A stretch of 58,216 nucleotides of DNA from Chitinimonas_A lacunae (GCF_042650885.1 NZ_JBHSBU010000003.1:1-58216), one strand, 5' to 3'; shown: positions 26,701-36,063, numbered from the stretch's first letter. Numbers and translations: made by a program. Notes: generated by a model from the letters alone, not told the origin.

Positions 26701-29700
26701 TTTCAGCAGGTCGGCCCGCGCCGTATCCTGGGCGTCTGGGTTCGCAATGACGCGCGCTGTTTCCCAGCCGGACTGGTTGTAGAAGTAGACGCTCGTAATG
26801 CCGTTCTCGGTTTTGCGCCACAGGCGGCCCGCGTCATCGAAGTCATAGTGAGCGACCTCTTGATGCTGTAGGGCTTCGCCTATTTTGCTACTGCCCACTT
26901 GGCGTGACACGATTTCGCCGAATGCGTTGTAGGTGACGGTCGTTTCTAACTGGTGTGCATGAGGTAAGGCCAACTGTTTGGCAGCCTCCTCGGCCAATGG
27001 GAGCCCGCCCCCCACACTGTCAGGAGTCGGCTTGGGATACGGATCCGGCGTCGGCGTCGGCGTTGGAGTGGGACTCGGTGTCGGAACCGGTGTCGGCGTG
27101 GGTTCCGGCGTCGGCACCGGGCTTGGTGTCGGAGTTGGTGTCGGAGTTGGTGTCGGCGTTGGCGTGGGAGTTGGTGTCGGCGTGGGAGTTGGGCCCGAGG
27201 TAGTCGGCGCTTGCGGTACGTTGATCAGCGAATTCCACATCTCTCGCGTGGCGATCTGACGACCTACTTTGTCGTACTTGAACAGCCGAATCTGGTGATT
27301 GCCTTCGGTACGACCCAGCCCACTCAGCGAGCTGTCTTTGGGCACCTCATCGGACACCAGGTTGATTTCAGACGACACACGGCCCAACATGTCGTAGGTG
27401 AATGCCGAGACTTGGGTCGTCGCAAAATCATTGGTCGCCGCATTGCCTTGCGACACCCGCGTAAACAATACATGTCCCCAGCGGTCGTATTCGCGCTGTT
27501 CGGTACGGCTGTTAGGATCCACCACACGCCAGTCGATCTCGCCCTTGCTATTGCGCAATAAGCCTAGCTGGTCGAGCACAGCCAACGGGATTTGCTCAAT
27601 TGGGCCTTGGTTCGCCAGTGCCAGCAAGGCACTACGTGGATAGGTCTGGCCGAAGCGGACGATGTCGACCGGATTGCCGTTGGGGTCGTAGAGCGTGCGG
27701 GTGGCAGTAAACACCACTTCCCCATTACGCACACCACTGGCGGTCAGGGTGTAGCGCTCGCGGCCCAACTGATCGAAGAAGCGGAAGGTTTCATTGCCGC
27801 GCGCATCGATGGTAACGACTTCATTGCCGGCTGGGTCGAAGCGGCGCTCGGTGGCGTATACCTCGCCGAAGCCTTTTGTTTTGATGGCGTGGCCGAAGGC
27901 GTCGTACTCTGTGGTGGCAATCCGTGTCCGCTGTCCCGTGGGGCTATTGATAGGGATGACCTTACCCAGCACATCTTCGAGTGTGGCCGTATCCAGCCAA
28001 GCGCCAACTTCCACTCGGGTCGCGTACTGAATTTCTTGGCTCAGTTCGCCGCGGTCGTTGTAAACCCAAGCGCTGACGCCGCCCTCAGCGTCAATCGACC
28101 CCACCTTGCGACCTAACTCGTCATAGAAGAAATAGGTATCCGCAAAGACCAATTCCTCCACGCCATTGACCAACTTGGCATCCACCGACACCGATTGTTT
28201 GGTCAGTAAACCGCGTGCGTCATAGCGGTTCTGGGTGGTTTTGCCGCTCAGCAGTGCCAATTGGCTCCGACCATCAGCCCCCAGCGAGAACTGGGTAGCT
28301 TGTGGCTCGATGGTTTTTTCTACGCGGTTGAACGCGTCGTAGACATAAGTCAGCTTGCGGTTCGGCAGTGAAGTCTTGGCGAGTATGTCGCTGATCAGTT
28401 TGGTCGCACTGCCGTTCTGTAGCGCACCTTGGATCGAGAGCCGTTGGGTGGCGTCGAGCTGTACTGCATAACGAATCTGTTCGGTACGGTTGCCGAAGGT
28501 GTCGTAGCGGTACTCAGTGATGCCGCCCTCTGCATCGATTTCGAAGCGAACGTGGCCCAGGCGGTCGTAAGTCTTGTAAGACGTATTGCCCGCTTGGTCG
28601 GTAAATATGATGGCATTGCCGAAGGCATCGAACTGCGTCAGCGTACTGAGCGGATTCTTGACGGCGTCGCCATTGTGGTTGAAGGCAAAGAAGGCTTTGA
28701 GGCGGTTGCCAGTCTCAGCAATCAGGCCCAGGCGTTCGGTGTAGTCGATGGGGCTGGTGAAATGGTTGTACTGCCGATCGACGGTGTTTTGTCGCCCAGC
28801 CGCATCGTAGCCAAAATCGGTGACCTGCGCATACGGATCGATATGGGAGACGCTGTCAGGGACCTTCTCCAGACCTTGCACGATCTTCTTGAGACGCCCT
28901 GCGCCATCGTAGCGATACCATTTCACCAGACTCGACTCGTTGAGGTTCATCTGGTCGTAAGGCTTGTCCACGCTGGTGCGCGACAGCATCCGCTCGCTGG
29001 GTGCGAACTCATACACCAAGTGACCTTGACGGTCGTATTGATAATTGGTGATCCCGCCCCGCGTGTTCTGGTACCACGCTTTTTGGCCCTGCGCGGTGTA
29101 GCCAAACTTCTCTACCAGTACTTGGCCATCACTTTGCTGAGCAGTCCAATGCGAAGCCACATCGGCGCCACGGCCAGTTAGCGTGCGTTCCAGACGGCCA
29201 GCCGCGTCATAGACAGAGCGGACCACCTGGTCTTGGCCCGCCTCATGCACCGGGGGCGGCAAGATCTCGGTGATTTGGTTCGCCCACGCCACCATGGCCT
29301 CTTCTGCCGAGGCGAACTTGCCATTCCCACTCAGGGCTGATTGATCCAGCACCTGTTGCCATTGCCGCGTTAGGCCGAACCCTTCGGCCATGGCGTCTTT
29401 GAAAGGTTTCGCGGCCTGCATGGCCTGCATTACCTCCCACTCATACAAGCGGTCGCCCAGATCAATGGCATCGGTCTGACCGTCGGGAAGGTAGGTAAAG
29501 CGATCTGCGAAATTCCAGTACTGATACTGTGGCTGACCCTCCTCACCGATGACTGGCGTGTCGCGGTATTCGCTGGTCCAACGCAGCCGGCCTTTGCCAA
29601 AGGCGAATTCCTGTTGCAACACTGGACTCGTGGCCTGTGTCTTGGCAGTTTCCAGCGTGCTGTTGATCGTATTGATCGCGTCCAGCAAGGCGGCGTTAAC

Positions 29701-32700
29701 CGATGTGTCGTAGTGAATTTCCAGTCCCAACGCCGCTTGGACGCTGCGAGCGAAGGGGGGCAGTTGGGTCAGCAGCGTCACGATATCGTCGTGGGCGTGG
29801 AACAGGCGCTCCTCGCCATTGGGCATCCGCACGCTGAGTTGGCCATTCGTATGCATCTGGCCTTCGAGCAGATCGACCCGCTGACCATTACGATCCGTCA
29901 CCCGCAGCTTGGCTGGACCCTCTACCGGTGCTTGGAAGACCGCAGTCCAAGCAGCGCGTAATGCCGCGACGCTGGTATCGACCTCTGCTTGGCCGCCAAG
30001 TGAGGACAAGACATAGCGAAAGCGAATCCCAAACTGCTGGGCGAGATAGGTACGTAAGGTCGGACTGGCGTTAGCCAGTAACCGAGCCAGCTCATCCGGC
30101 GTACCCTGGGTCAAATTGAGGGGCATGGGCTCGCTGTTGGGCGAGGGCATACCGCCGTTGAGGCCCAGGGGTGGGAAACCACCGCCTTCCCCCAGGATCG
30201 GTGGCGGGAAACCACCGGGGTTATCGGTTGACGCGCCCACGCGTATCGTAAAACGCTCGCCTTGTGCCCCGTAGTAAGTCGCCAGCCCGTTGGGACGGTA
30301 GATGAGGGTGCCACTACCCCATACGCGGCTTGGCAGCTTCCACTGCCGTACTTCACGAGTACGGCCGCGATCATCGTAGATCGTCTGCGTGACGTTGCCC
30401 AGGGCATCCGTGGCTTCAATCTGGCGGCCGGCGGCGTCGTAGCGGTATTCGGTACGGTTTTTGGCGGCGTCTTCCGTGTATTCCAGTTCGCCAAAATAGT
30501 TGTAACGACTGAAGGACACCCGGGTAGGCATCCTCTCGTCGAGGCGACCTCGTCTGACGTCGATTTGGCGGCCCCGCAGATCATATTGATATGTCGTGAC
30601 CTGTGCCTCGGCGCTCCGCTGGTTTTGGTCCAAGAAGTTCCGGACTAATTGCGGGTCCAACTGCGTCGTGGTGGGCATCGTGATGTCAAACTCGAAACGC
30701 TTGGCGTAACGAATTTCCTTTGCCAACAAGCCTGGCCCATTCATGCCGATCCGTTGGGCGCCGTATTGTCGCTCTGTCACCCCCCCTTCGGCATCAATCG
30801 TGACCCAGAGCTGACCATCACGGTTGTAGAGGGAATGGGTAACCTGGTCGAATGGATTGTTGGGCTTGAGGTTCGCCAAGAACTGGGCCCGCGCCGCCGC
30901 CGTATTGATCGGGGTCTGCGGGTTATAGCGGTTGGCATAGCGACGTAAGGTTACGATACGGTCGGCTGCGTCATACACCATCTCGGTCACTTCGCCCATG
31001 CCATTGATTTCATGGGTCTTGCGGCCGTGGTCGTCGTAGACGTAGAGCGTCCGGTCAGCGGTTCCTCCATCCATATTGCTCGCTTGCTGAACCACGCGGG
31101 CAATCACTCGGTCAGCGGCGTCGTAGGTATAGGTGGTGACGGTGTCGAAGGTGTATTTATCGCCCCGAACGGTTTCGCGATAACGACGGCCCAGTAAATC
31201 GTACTCATACTCGGTGACCTTGGGCTCATAGCCCACAGGCGCTTTGTCCGGCGCCATCACGCCTTCGATAACGCGGATCTGATGACCAACGCCGTCGTAC
31301 TGAAATTCGGTGCGTAGGTTGAGGCCTGCGGGATCAACCACCACGGCTGTAACGCGGCCATTGGCGTCATACTCAGTGCGTGTCACCGTACCGTTCGGTG
31401 CTGTTTCCTCGATGATTTGGCCTAGACCATTCAACTGGTAACGGGTCTTACGGTTGAGCCCGTGGGGGTTCTGTGGCACCGCCGGGTCCAAGATTGATTC
31501 GATCACCCGACCGGCTGCATCAAAACGTCGAACCGTGGCCCGTTCGTACTCCGGGCCGGCATCGATCAGATAATCCCGATCATTTGAGTCGTCCCACTTC
31601 TCCCGCAGGGAGACCGTCTCGATGCTCAGAACCCGCCGCCCCAGCGCATCGTAGAAAGAGCGTTCAGTTGAATAGAATTTTTTGGTCTGGGTATCAATGG
31701 CCTGGCTCTCGCCCGACTCGCCTTCTTTGGGAAACGCGATCTTCCATTGGGTATACGCCTCTTTACCGGGCTGATCGATCTCCGACACGGACCAGGGGGT
31801 ATCTTCCCAGTGAGCACGGATGCGCTCCAGGCGCGACGCCATAATGACCCGACCATTGAGGTCATAGCGGTAGCGAGCTTCACCACCGTTGACTTCTTCG
31901 ATCAGCAGCTGGCCAAACAGGTCGTATTGACGCCGGGTTTCCACGCCTTCGGGGCTGATGATCGACGTCTGCCGATAGGCGCCAGAAGACTGGTAGGCGT
32001 TGGTCGAATATTGGTAGCGGGTGGTATTACCCAGAGCATCGCGCTTGGTGAGCACGCGGCTGAAGGCATCGTACTCAATGGTGGAACGGCTTTGTTGGCC
32101 CACCACCTTGCCTTCTCCATTAACCGTGCCACCGACCGTAATCGATAAGGTCCGGCCCAATCGGTCATAGCTGCGCTGAGTGACGACGCCCGTCGGATCA
32201 AGTTCGCCGACGACGCGACCAAAAGCATCGTAAACCGTGAAGCTGATACGTTGCTTCTCGGGCGCGACAGCATTGCCACTTTGTCCTTCGATCGGCAGTG
32301 CTTCAGTGATCTGAGTACGCAAACCACGTGCGTCGTAATCGTAGTCAGTCACCCGCACTTTGGCGGGCTGCTTCCCTGTGACGGGGTCGTCTGTCGCGGA
32401 CGCGATAGCTTGTTTCGTCCGCTTCAATTCATTGAAGGCGTTGTACTCAGAGACCGTGGCAAACCCTAGTCCATCGCGAACTTCAACCCGTTGACCGCGA
32501 GCGTCGTAACGATAGCGTACGATCCGATCCGTGGCGCTTTCGAGTGACGCAAGCTTCAGCAAGCCTGGCTGGTTCTTGCCATCGCCAAACAGTACCCGTT
32601 CCGTCTGCACACCACCGCGCAGTTCGTTCACCACCGCCGCGGCAATACGGGTGACATACGCCCGTGTCTCCAGCACCCGGCCTTGGCCGTCGTAGCGAAT

Positions 32701-35700
32701 GGTGGTCAGTTCTCCGTCAGGATTGACCGTTGCCAACAACTGCCCAGCAGGGTCGTAGAAGAACGTGGTCCGTAGAATCCGACTGGGCTGCTCGGGATCG
32801 CGCACTAAGCTTGCAAGCTTGCGGCCGGCGCTATCGTATTGGTGGAAGGTGCCGTATTGCAGCCAGATCGCATCGCGTGCTGATTCATCAAGGGCGGCTT
32901 GTAGCGCCTTGACGCCTTCACCAGAGATTTCAGCGATCACGCGGCCCTGCAGATCGTAACGGCGCAGCGTGACTCGACGCTGGTGGTAATCGACCTCCGA
33001 CAAGGCGATAACGCTCGCCTCGTCGTTCTCCCCACTCTTGCCCTGCGCGGTCAGTACCAAATTGCCCAAGCGGTCGTAGCTATAGCGTGTGCTGAGGTTG
33101 AGGGATTCCCCGTCTTGGCGCTCCCGCGTCTCGGCAAGTTGGTTGAGCGTGGTGTAAGTGAAGTGGGTCCGCTGCTGTGCGCTGGTATCCGCTGGACGCA
33201 AGGTCGTTATCGCGACATGCGAACTCGCCGGTACGGCTGCGACAGGATGACCGTAACGGATCTGGGCCGTCTTGTTGCCGGCCAGATCATATTCGTACTC
33301 CGTCAGATAGCGCTCGGCATCAATCTCGCCGATCAGCAGACCGCGATCATCGAATACGCGATAGTGATGCTGATCCTGCTCCACATTCTCAGCGGGCACC
33401 AACTGCGCCAGTGTCATCGTTCGACGCGTACCGTGCTTGCCATGGGCGTCCGATGTGCCGTTCGCCGCCGTGGCGTAACGTACGGTATGCCACAAGCGGC
33501 CCGCATCGTCGTACTCGAAACGGGTCAGATAGCCCGCAGCGTCGAGTTCCCCGATCAGCTTGCCATCGTCGTCGTAGAAGTGGCGGGTCAGGCGTGATGC
33601 GCTGATTTCGCGCAGAAACACCTCGTCAGCAAACTCCACCTTTTCTAGATCGATTTTGACCGGGGCGGTGTCGGTATTGAGGGCACGGTCGTACTGGTCT
33701 TCGGCGATCACACGACCAGCGGCGTCGACTTGCTTTTCCGTCAGATACAACAAGCTGTCGAGCTGTTTGGTCTGCCGGCCGGCGCGGTCGTAGAACGTCC
33801 ACTGCACCATATCGCGCGCCTGGTCCGCGACGGGGCGTAAATCAGCCACGCTCAGTGGGACTGCGGCCGCACCACCGAGCGACGTCGCACGCTGTTCGTC
33901 GTCAAGCAAGCGGGCCAACTGCTCAGAGGAAAGCCGTTCAGCATAGGCAATCCGTTGCCGCTGACGACCGTGGCGATCGTAGCGGTACTCGACCATGCCC
34001 CCCGTGCCGTCAATTTCGGCAACACGACGGCCCATGGCATCGTAGAGGTAGTGCGTGCGAATGGGTTGGCTGGGATCGCCACTTTCCATGAAGCGAACCT
34101 GGCCATTGGGGTCGTAGCCAATGCGTTGAACCGTCGTTGACTCAATGACGCCCGACTTGCCCAGGGGCGCGGTAGGTAATGCTGTCAGCTCAGTGCCGAC
34201 GGTCAATTCCGACGCATCCGGCAAACGCCCACCCTGGACTTTACTCAGCAATGCCCCGGTCGCGTCGTAGATTTCGGTATCGAGGCGAATAGCATGGGCG
34301 ATGACCTGACCGTCTTGCTTCATCTCGCCGAAACGACGCTCGATCCGCTTGCCGGCATCGTCGTAAATCGTCTGCGTTATTACGCCCTGCGCATTGGTGG
34401 TGCTAGTGACCCGCCACAAGCCGTCAAAGCTGAAACTGGTCTGATTGCCGTTGGCGTCAATTTGAGTCAGCAACTGACCAGCACTGTTGTAGACAAACTG
34501 GGTCTTGTTGGCATGATCGGTCCCCGGCGCGGTGGTCACCGTCTTGAGTTGGCCACGCAGGTCGTACTCGTAGCTTTCTTGTTCTGTCGCGGTGGCCGAA
34601 TTTGTCGCGGCCCACGTGGTGAGCTGATCCAGGGTGAATACGGTGTCGCTTGTCGGCGCCCCCATATCGTAATGCGCTTGGGCGTAGCGAAGCTGTTGGG
34701 TACGCTGGCCTTGAGTGTTATAGCGATATTCCACAACCCGGCCTTCGGCGCTGACGGTAAAGCGCAGGTTCTGGTGGGCGTCGTAGATCAACCGGCTAGT
34801 CAGCGTCGGCGAACCGTCGGTTTTGGTGGACTTGACGGTTTCTTGCAGCAACTCGTTCTGTGCGCCGTATCGGCGCAAGATGATCGTGCTCGGATTGCGC
34901 TCTTCGATCAGGTTGTCGTTGGCGTCGTAGTCGTAATCGACGGTTACGCCTTGTTCGACGGACTGGGTGAGATTGCCCTGGTCGTCGTATTGGTAGGAGA
35001 AAGTCTGGGCAACGCCCTCAACCGTCGGCCCCACGACCGAGGTTAAGCGATCGGCCGCGTCATAGCCATAACGGGTCTGATAGCCCATCGGATCGGTCAC
35101 CGTCGTGACGCGCTTTGCTACGTCGTAGTCAAAGCGGGTCAGTCGACCCAGGGCATCGGTAATCGATTGAATACGCTCGAGGCCATCGGCGCCCGTGGCG
35201 TACTCGAAGACCAACCGCGTCCCATCGGTCTGGGTCATCGATTTGAGCGTATTGCTCGTCAGCGACTGATATTCGTAAGTGGTGGTGTAGGTCCCGCCGA
35301 CGTTGAGGTCATTATCGTCCGGGGTCAGATCCACCGTGACCTGGTCAAGGCGGCCTTGGGCGTCATAGCGGTAATGGGTGCTTGTCCGTCTTTTGAGGCC
35401 GTCTTCGCTGTGGTAGAGCACATCTTCTTTGACCAATTGACGACCTTGGTAGAAGAACTCCACCACTTCGTCATTGGCCGTTACGACCGAACTCAGTAGC
35501 CCCGTGCTGTCATCGTAGCGATAGGTCGTCGTATTGCCATTGCGGTCGGTGCGCGAGGTCAAACGATATGCGAGTGGCTGATCCGGATTGTCCGGATTCG
35601 CAACGGCGGTATAAGTCTCGGTGATGCCCGAGCTGCCCTCAGTCCAGAGATAAGTTGAGCCATCAGGTTGGCTCAGCGTATCGCGGGCGCCGTCGCCATC

Positions 35701-36063
35701 GTGACTGATATAGCGGTCGCCCTCGGCAGTAAAGCGCTGCGCCGAACCATCAGCGGTAATACGCGTGAGGGTGCCTGTCTTGGGATCAAGGGTGATGCGC
35801 CGATAATCCGACAACCACCAGCGATCGCTATTGTCGTCCTGCAGTTGGCCTTGGCTGTTGTAGGTGCGAACCATCGCTACGCTACTGCCTCGTCCCACCA
35901 ACCACTCGTCCTGACGCTGCAACACCAAGTTGCCGTGCGCCGCGTTGACGTAGACATTCTCTTTGCCTCGTCCGTGCTGCGCTGTCCCCAGGCTGCCGCC
36001 GAAGCTTGGCGCCACTTTGCCTTCGAACAAACCCGTACCTTGACCGACAACAATCGCGACCAT
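20752..36063 (-). CDS. Giant Rhs polymorphic toxin: LysM, Hint and WHH nuclease tip
   Basis: 5,103 residues, over a quarter of the plasmid. ATG 36063 follows AGGAAAAATT. The N-terminus (MVAIVVGQGTGLFEG... YVNAAHGNLVLQRQDEWLVG) matches large cytosolic-start Rhs proteins with no signal peptide. Hundreds of YD repeats (RYDxxGR) run to ~4200, broken by a Pro-Thr linker (~2958-3014). LysM is at ~4208-4262 (YTVKRGDTLETIAGSVWGDG), then a hydrophobic region (~4290-4370). A Hint domain spans Cys4822 (CFVAGTLVHT) to His4958-Asn4959 (WVHN|T). The tip (4960-5103) has TWHHVPGSTRMQLVWRYQHE and HPGNRGGY, an HNH/Endo VII nuclease of the WHH type. The YD shell should enclose the toxin, and Hint may release it. 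No VgrG, PAAR or secretion gene adjoins, so export is unclear. Confidence 0.93.
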   Translation of the reverse strand: MVAIVVGQGTGLFEGKVAPSFGGSLGTAQHGRGKENVYVNAAHGNLVLQRQDEWLVGRGSSVAMVRTYNSQGQLQDDNSDRWWLSDYRRITLDPKTGTLTRITADGSAQRFTAEGDRYISHDGDGARDTLSQPDGSTYLWTEGSSGITETYTAVANPDNPDQPLAYRLTSRTDRNGNTTTYRYDDSTGLLSSVVTANDEVVEFFYQGRQLVKEDVLYHSEDGLKRRTSTHYRYDAQGRLDQVTVDLTPDDNDLNVGGTYTTTYEYQSLTSNTLKSMTQTDGTRLVFEYATGADGLERIQSITDALGRLTRFDYDVAKRVTTVTDPMGYQTRYGYDAADRLTSVVGPTVEGVAQTFSYQYDDQGNLTQSVEQGVTVDYDYDANDNLIEERNPSTIILRRYGAQNELLQETVKSTKTDGSPTLTSRLIYDAHQNLRFTVSAEGRVVEYRYNTQGQRTQQLRYAQAHYDMGAPTSDTVFTLDQLTTWAATNSATATEQESYEYDLRGQLKTVTTAPGTDHANKTQFVYNSAGQLLTQIDANGNQTSFSFDGLWRVTSTTNAQGVITQTIYDDAGKRIERRFGEMKQDGQVIAHAIRLDTEIYDATGALLSKVQGGRLPDASELTVGTELTALPTAPLGKSGVIESTTVQRIGYDPNGQVRFMESGDPSQPIRTHYLYDAMGRRVAEIDGTGGMVEYRYDRHGRQRQRIAYAERLSSEQLARLLDDEQRATSLGGAAAVPLSVADLRPVADQARDMVQWTFYDRAGRQTKQLDSLLYLTEKQVDAAGRVIAEDQYDRALNTDTAPVKIDLEKVEFADEVFLREISASRLTRHFYDDDGKLIGELDAAGYLTRFEYDDAGRLWHTVRYATAANGTSDAHGKHGTRRTMTLAQLVPAENVEQDQHHYRVFDDRGLLIGEIDAERYLTEYEYDLAGNKTAQIRYGHPVAAVPASSHVAITTLRPADTSAQQRTHFTYTTLNQLAETRERQDGESLNLSTRYSYDRLGNLVLTAQGKSGENDEASVIALSEVDYHQRRVTLRRYDLQGRVIAEISGEGVKALQAALDESARDAIWLQYGTFHQYDSAGRKLASLVRDPEQPSRILRTTFFYDPAGQLLATVNPDGELTTIRYDGQGRVLETRAYVTRIAAAVVNELRGGVQTERVLFGDGKNQPGLLKLASLESATDRIVRYRYDARGQRVEVRDGLGFATVSEYNAFNELKRTKQAIASATDDPVTGKQPAKVRVTDYDYDARGLRTQITEALPIEGQSGNAVAPEKQRISFTVYDAFGRVVGELDPTGVVTQRSYDRLGRTLSITVGGTVNGEGKVVGQQSRSTIEYDAFSRVLTKRDALGNTTRYQYSTNAYQSSGAYRQTSIISPEGVETRRQYDLFGQLLIEEVNGGEARYRYDLNGRVIMASRLERIRAHWEDTPWSVSEIDQPGKEAYTQWKIAFPKEGESGESQAIDTQTKKFYSTERSFYDALGRRVLSIETVSLREKWDDSNDRDYLIDAGPEYERATVRRFDAAGRVIESILDPAVPQNPHGLNRKTRYQLNGLGQIIEETAPNGTVTRTEYDANGRVTAVVVDPAGLNLRTEFQYDGVGHQIRVIEGVMAPDKAPVGYEPKVTEYEYDLLGRRYRETVRGDKYTFDTVTTYTYDAADRVIARVVQQASNMDGGTADRTLYVYDDHGRKTHEINGMGEVTEMVYDAADRIVTLRRYANRYNPQTPINTAAARAQFLANLKPNNPFDQVTHSLYNRDGQLWVTIDAEGGVTERQYGAQRIGMNGPGLLAKEIRYAKRFEFDITMPTTTQLDPQLVRNFLDQNQRSAEAQVTTYQYDLRGRQIDVRRGRLDERMPTRVSFSRYNYFGELEYTEDAAKNRTEYRYDAAGRQIEATDALGNVTQTIYDDRGRTREVRQWKLPSRVWGSGTLIYRPNGLATYYGAQGERFTIRVGASTDNPGGFPPPILGEGGGFPPLGLNGGMPSPNSEPMPLNLTQGTPDELARLLANASPTLRTYLAQQFGIRFRYVLSSLGGQAEVDTSVAALRAAWTAVFQAPVEGPAKLRVTDRNGQRVDLLEGQMHTNGQLSVRMPNGEERLFHAHDDIVTLLTQLPPFARSVQAALGLEIHYDTSVNAALLDAINTINSTLETAKTQATSPVLQQEFAFGKGRLRWTSEYRDTPVIGEEGQPQYQYWNFADRFTYLPDGQTDAIDLGDRLYEWEVMQAMQAAKPFKDAMAEGFGLTRQWQQVLDQSALSGNGKFASAEEAMVAWANQITEILPPPVHEAGQDQVVRSVYDAAGRLERTLTGRGADVASHWTAQQSDGQVLVEKFGYTAQGQKAWYQNTRGGITNYQYDRQGHLVYEFAPSERMLSRTSVDKPYDQMNLNESSLVKWYRYDGAGRLKKIVQGLEKVPDSVSHIDPYAQVTDFGYDAAGRQNTVDRQYNHFTSPIDYTERLGLIAETGNRLKAFFAFNHNGDAVKNPLSTLTQFDAFGNAIIFTDQAGNTSYKTYDRLGHVRFEIDAEGGITEYRYDTFGNRTEQIRYAVQLDATQRLSIQGALQNGSATKLISDILAKTSLPNRKLTYVYDAFNRVEKTIEPQATQFSLGADGRSQLALLSGKTTQNRYDARGLLTKQSVSVDAKLVNGVEELVFADTYFFYDELGRKVGSIDAEGGVSAWVYNDRGELSQEIQYATRVEVGAWLDTATLEDVLGKVIPINSPTGQRTRIATTEYDAFGHAIKTKGFGEVYATERRFDPAGNEVVTIDARGNETFRFFDQLGRERYTLTASGVRNGEVVFTATRTLYDPNGNPVDIVRFGQTYPRSALLALANQGPIEQIPLAVLDQLGLLRNSKGEIDWRVVDPNSRTEQREYDRWGHVLFTRVSQGNAATNDFATTQVSAFTYDMLGRVSSEINLVSDEVPKDSSLSGLGRTEGNHQIRLFKYDKVGRQIATREMWNSLINVPQAPTTSGPTPTPTPTPTPTPTPTPTPTPTPSPVPTPEPTPTPVPTPSPTPTPTPTPDPYPKPTPDSVGGGLPLAEEAAKQLALPHAHQLETTVTYNAFGEIVSRQVGSSKIGEALQHQEVAHYDFDDAGRLWRKTENGITSVYFYNQSGWETARVIANPDAQDTARADLLKSGDYAQTVALVDDAVRDVEGVNASFRRVYSRYDHLGRKVEERTPIFIDKVNTTTPGLDLKPAEMAEPKFTVLRYSTPYDYGNPNDADKVIKYEVSVELPVPPNSGAQSYLINGVMVATLAGTPYRFALVQKAQSSAQSSDRLQFELTLATTLDNPSQPLPPVLIDAVINQRTPITWKVESPVSIKQQQNGQWVDLPTRQQPTVSLPAELADGRAVWVRVQDGAGWKVIPPKAGHQENGGYMANLTLDAFGLNQEGETRVVQLLAVAPGIQITSDISDTALAALVTGHAEYIVSRQANKAVVNTATVAMTWERKLRPIQTTRYDRWGNVLERVDVDGAKRTWLYNDRNQIEETRGPKVGSVDRRGIYREASQILSYQYDAWGNRTEQVDGNGNHLVTAYDRFNRRLAETRLNSTEQLKAWTYDEFGRLATEQLDNGLAATNYHYNALDQVMESWREASANDRIDTLRLVTRYRYDGLGRRIEERRYATSAGAYVNTGQASDMDINSSNQQILSYSYDTLGRLVQSDTTELSAERLLAGQRINTDYGVRRQYDYDALGNKIAQRDFNIDHDGNLIDRSKNHQHPAIATQSWHYLAGTTLLDSYTDLGGNRHDYRYAAGTGLMQSESVQNLDKTTGSKVYRYDSAGHLVEVREASTGQAEKVQTTRYDIQNRAIHEQVTQGHVSWAQSSQYDVAGRLTQVGAKGVATYYLYDRADNRRAIFGHAQEENTWGGSAKWYDYDDLNRLTISQGALTSAGVAAADGNQYWKSSTSSIGLTLKDGQQVTVTDVDFNPAALGSGGTLITYRGSGQRRDTMHIGKMAGGTWSQTTIYQYDGFGRLVKQELGWNGGNKDVQQWQYDYQNRPVREDQESFQLGTRVNRSQRLNYYDADGRVVRQYANAEKDGAQLVWNGNSEKLSEKPGAAELQYVEYFYAGDRLERYAIKGGKNSDGTPANDERHEFSYKGFNSWREASHYRKSEGPATPTGPREGASSSVFDAFGNVVLINDDFAYYNERRLYNNTAGQIIAKVEYGSEILPATPTSPGGRGPQVQKVQTYAVVNGATVASNGEGVGGTEFDWNYIGPQQSVGPLTSQSRYTVKRGDTLETIAGSVWGDGKLWYLIADANGLKDRKEGLIEGLQLQIPNVVNAANDASVFRPHHPNELIGSTEPTLSPPPPFPRPQGCTTGQIVMIVVAVIVTVWTQGATSNYFTSLLGSEIAGAAVAGAVGAAAGSVASQGVGIAIGVQDRFNWSQVGKAALSGAISAGVAEYMGAGGSSFGKEFFDKVDAPGFVRQMATAAISRGLTDGLMSLAGVGSFSWRNVAAAAIAAPVRGAIGNYLLGTDPSHPGAGWVGNKFIGNFMDRLAGGAVERTVQVKLDGGGKIGFGQIAANAFGETLGNDLLGVSGKNRTYYLPEANRREIAAQAQGDGSFRTGEDLTNPYIDALNAGKGINPPSAEQRNISAKGKGYLKLYNEKTGGWDYLPTSQEEGTIKWSADQSAIVKAGPNKVIAYTEQELSRLPDKPVQLDEVSISRPDSISLGEIKTNGTNLDAAIEELKYRIAHTDYGNTSTPFGVYGPDDGMNNILLGKLKDSTKNFIAETGNWFEKQGGIVGTVGHALAGAGYVTAEILQPGSLRDAKLMAAAPYLGKMISPAISLANKLPILGADVGQGIARLSGSASERLASAWCQVSSLDSVQVLRKIWNPGACFVAGTLVHTKSGLKPIEELIAGELVLSQPENSGRIGWRRIVKTLRFEDKPVVEVAYQSESGQIERILATPNHPFWVQNIGWTAVEQLEPGNKLELIEHQPATVITVEATGTLQTVYNFEVEGFHTYYVGELGVWVHNTNCLEERLTKLAGMATPLDPKGYSVVYETSLSSETLAIRSRGAHFKAANEKLLNDVNNDNQLDEMIELMIPNYRKRIEGTRVVAKSVSPSSDFTWHHVPGSTRMQLVWRYQHEQGKGIPEWNAAWQQLFHPGNRGGYADGAAAE
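21187..21600 (-). other. Hint (intein-like) domain inside the giant Rhs
   Basis: Codons for Cys4822 to Asn4959. The N-terminal block CFVAGTLVHTKSGLKPIEEL, the TPNHPFWVQ block with its His, and the C-terminal VWVHN followed by Thr form a complete HINT set. Autocleavage before Cys or after Asn would free the nuclease tip. Confidence 0.85.
23283..23447 (-). other. LysM domain inside the giant Rhs
   Basis: Codes for SRYTVKRGDTLETIAGSVWG ... LQLQIPNV. LysM binds N-acetylglucosamine polymers such as peptidoglycan. This may place the toxin at the envelope. Confidence 0.85.
27023..27193. repeat. Tandem codon repeat encoding a Pro-Thr linker
   Basis: Reiterated GGTGTCGGCGTTGGCGTG-like units (six-base period) encode repeated TP dipeptides with a few S, V, E and D changes. 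It is a flexible spacer in the giant Rhs and a likely site of length variation by slippage. Confidence 0.9.

Noticed and set aside
27023..27193. Possible CRISPR or VNTR array
   Set aside because: The unit is six bases and encodes a Pro-Thr linker in frame within the giant rhs; there are no spacers and no cas genes.
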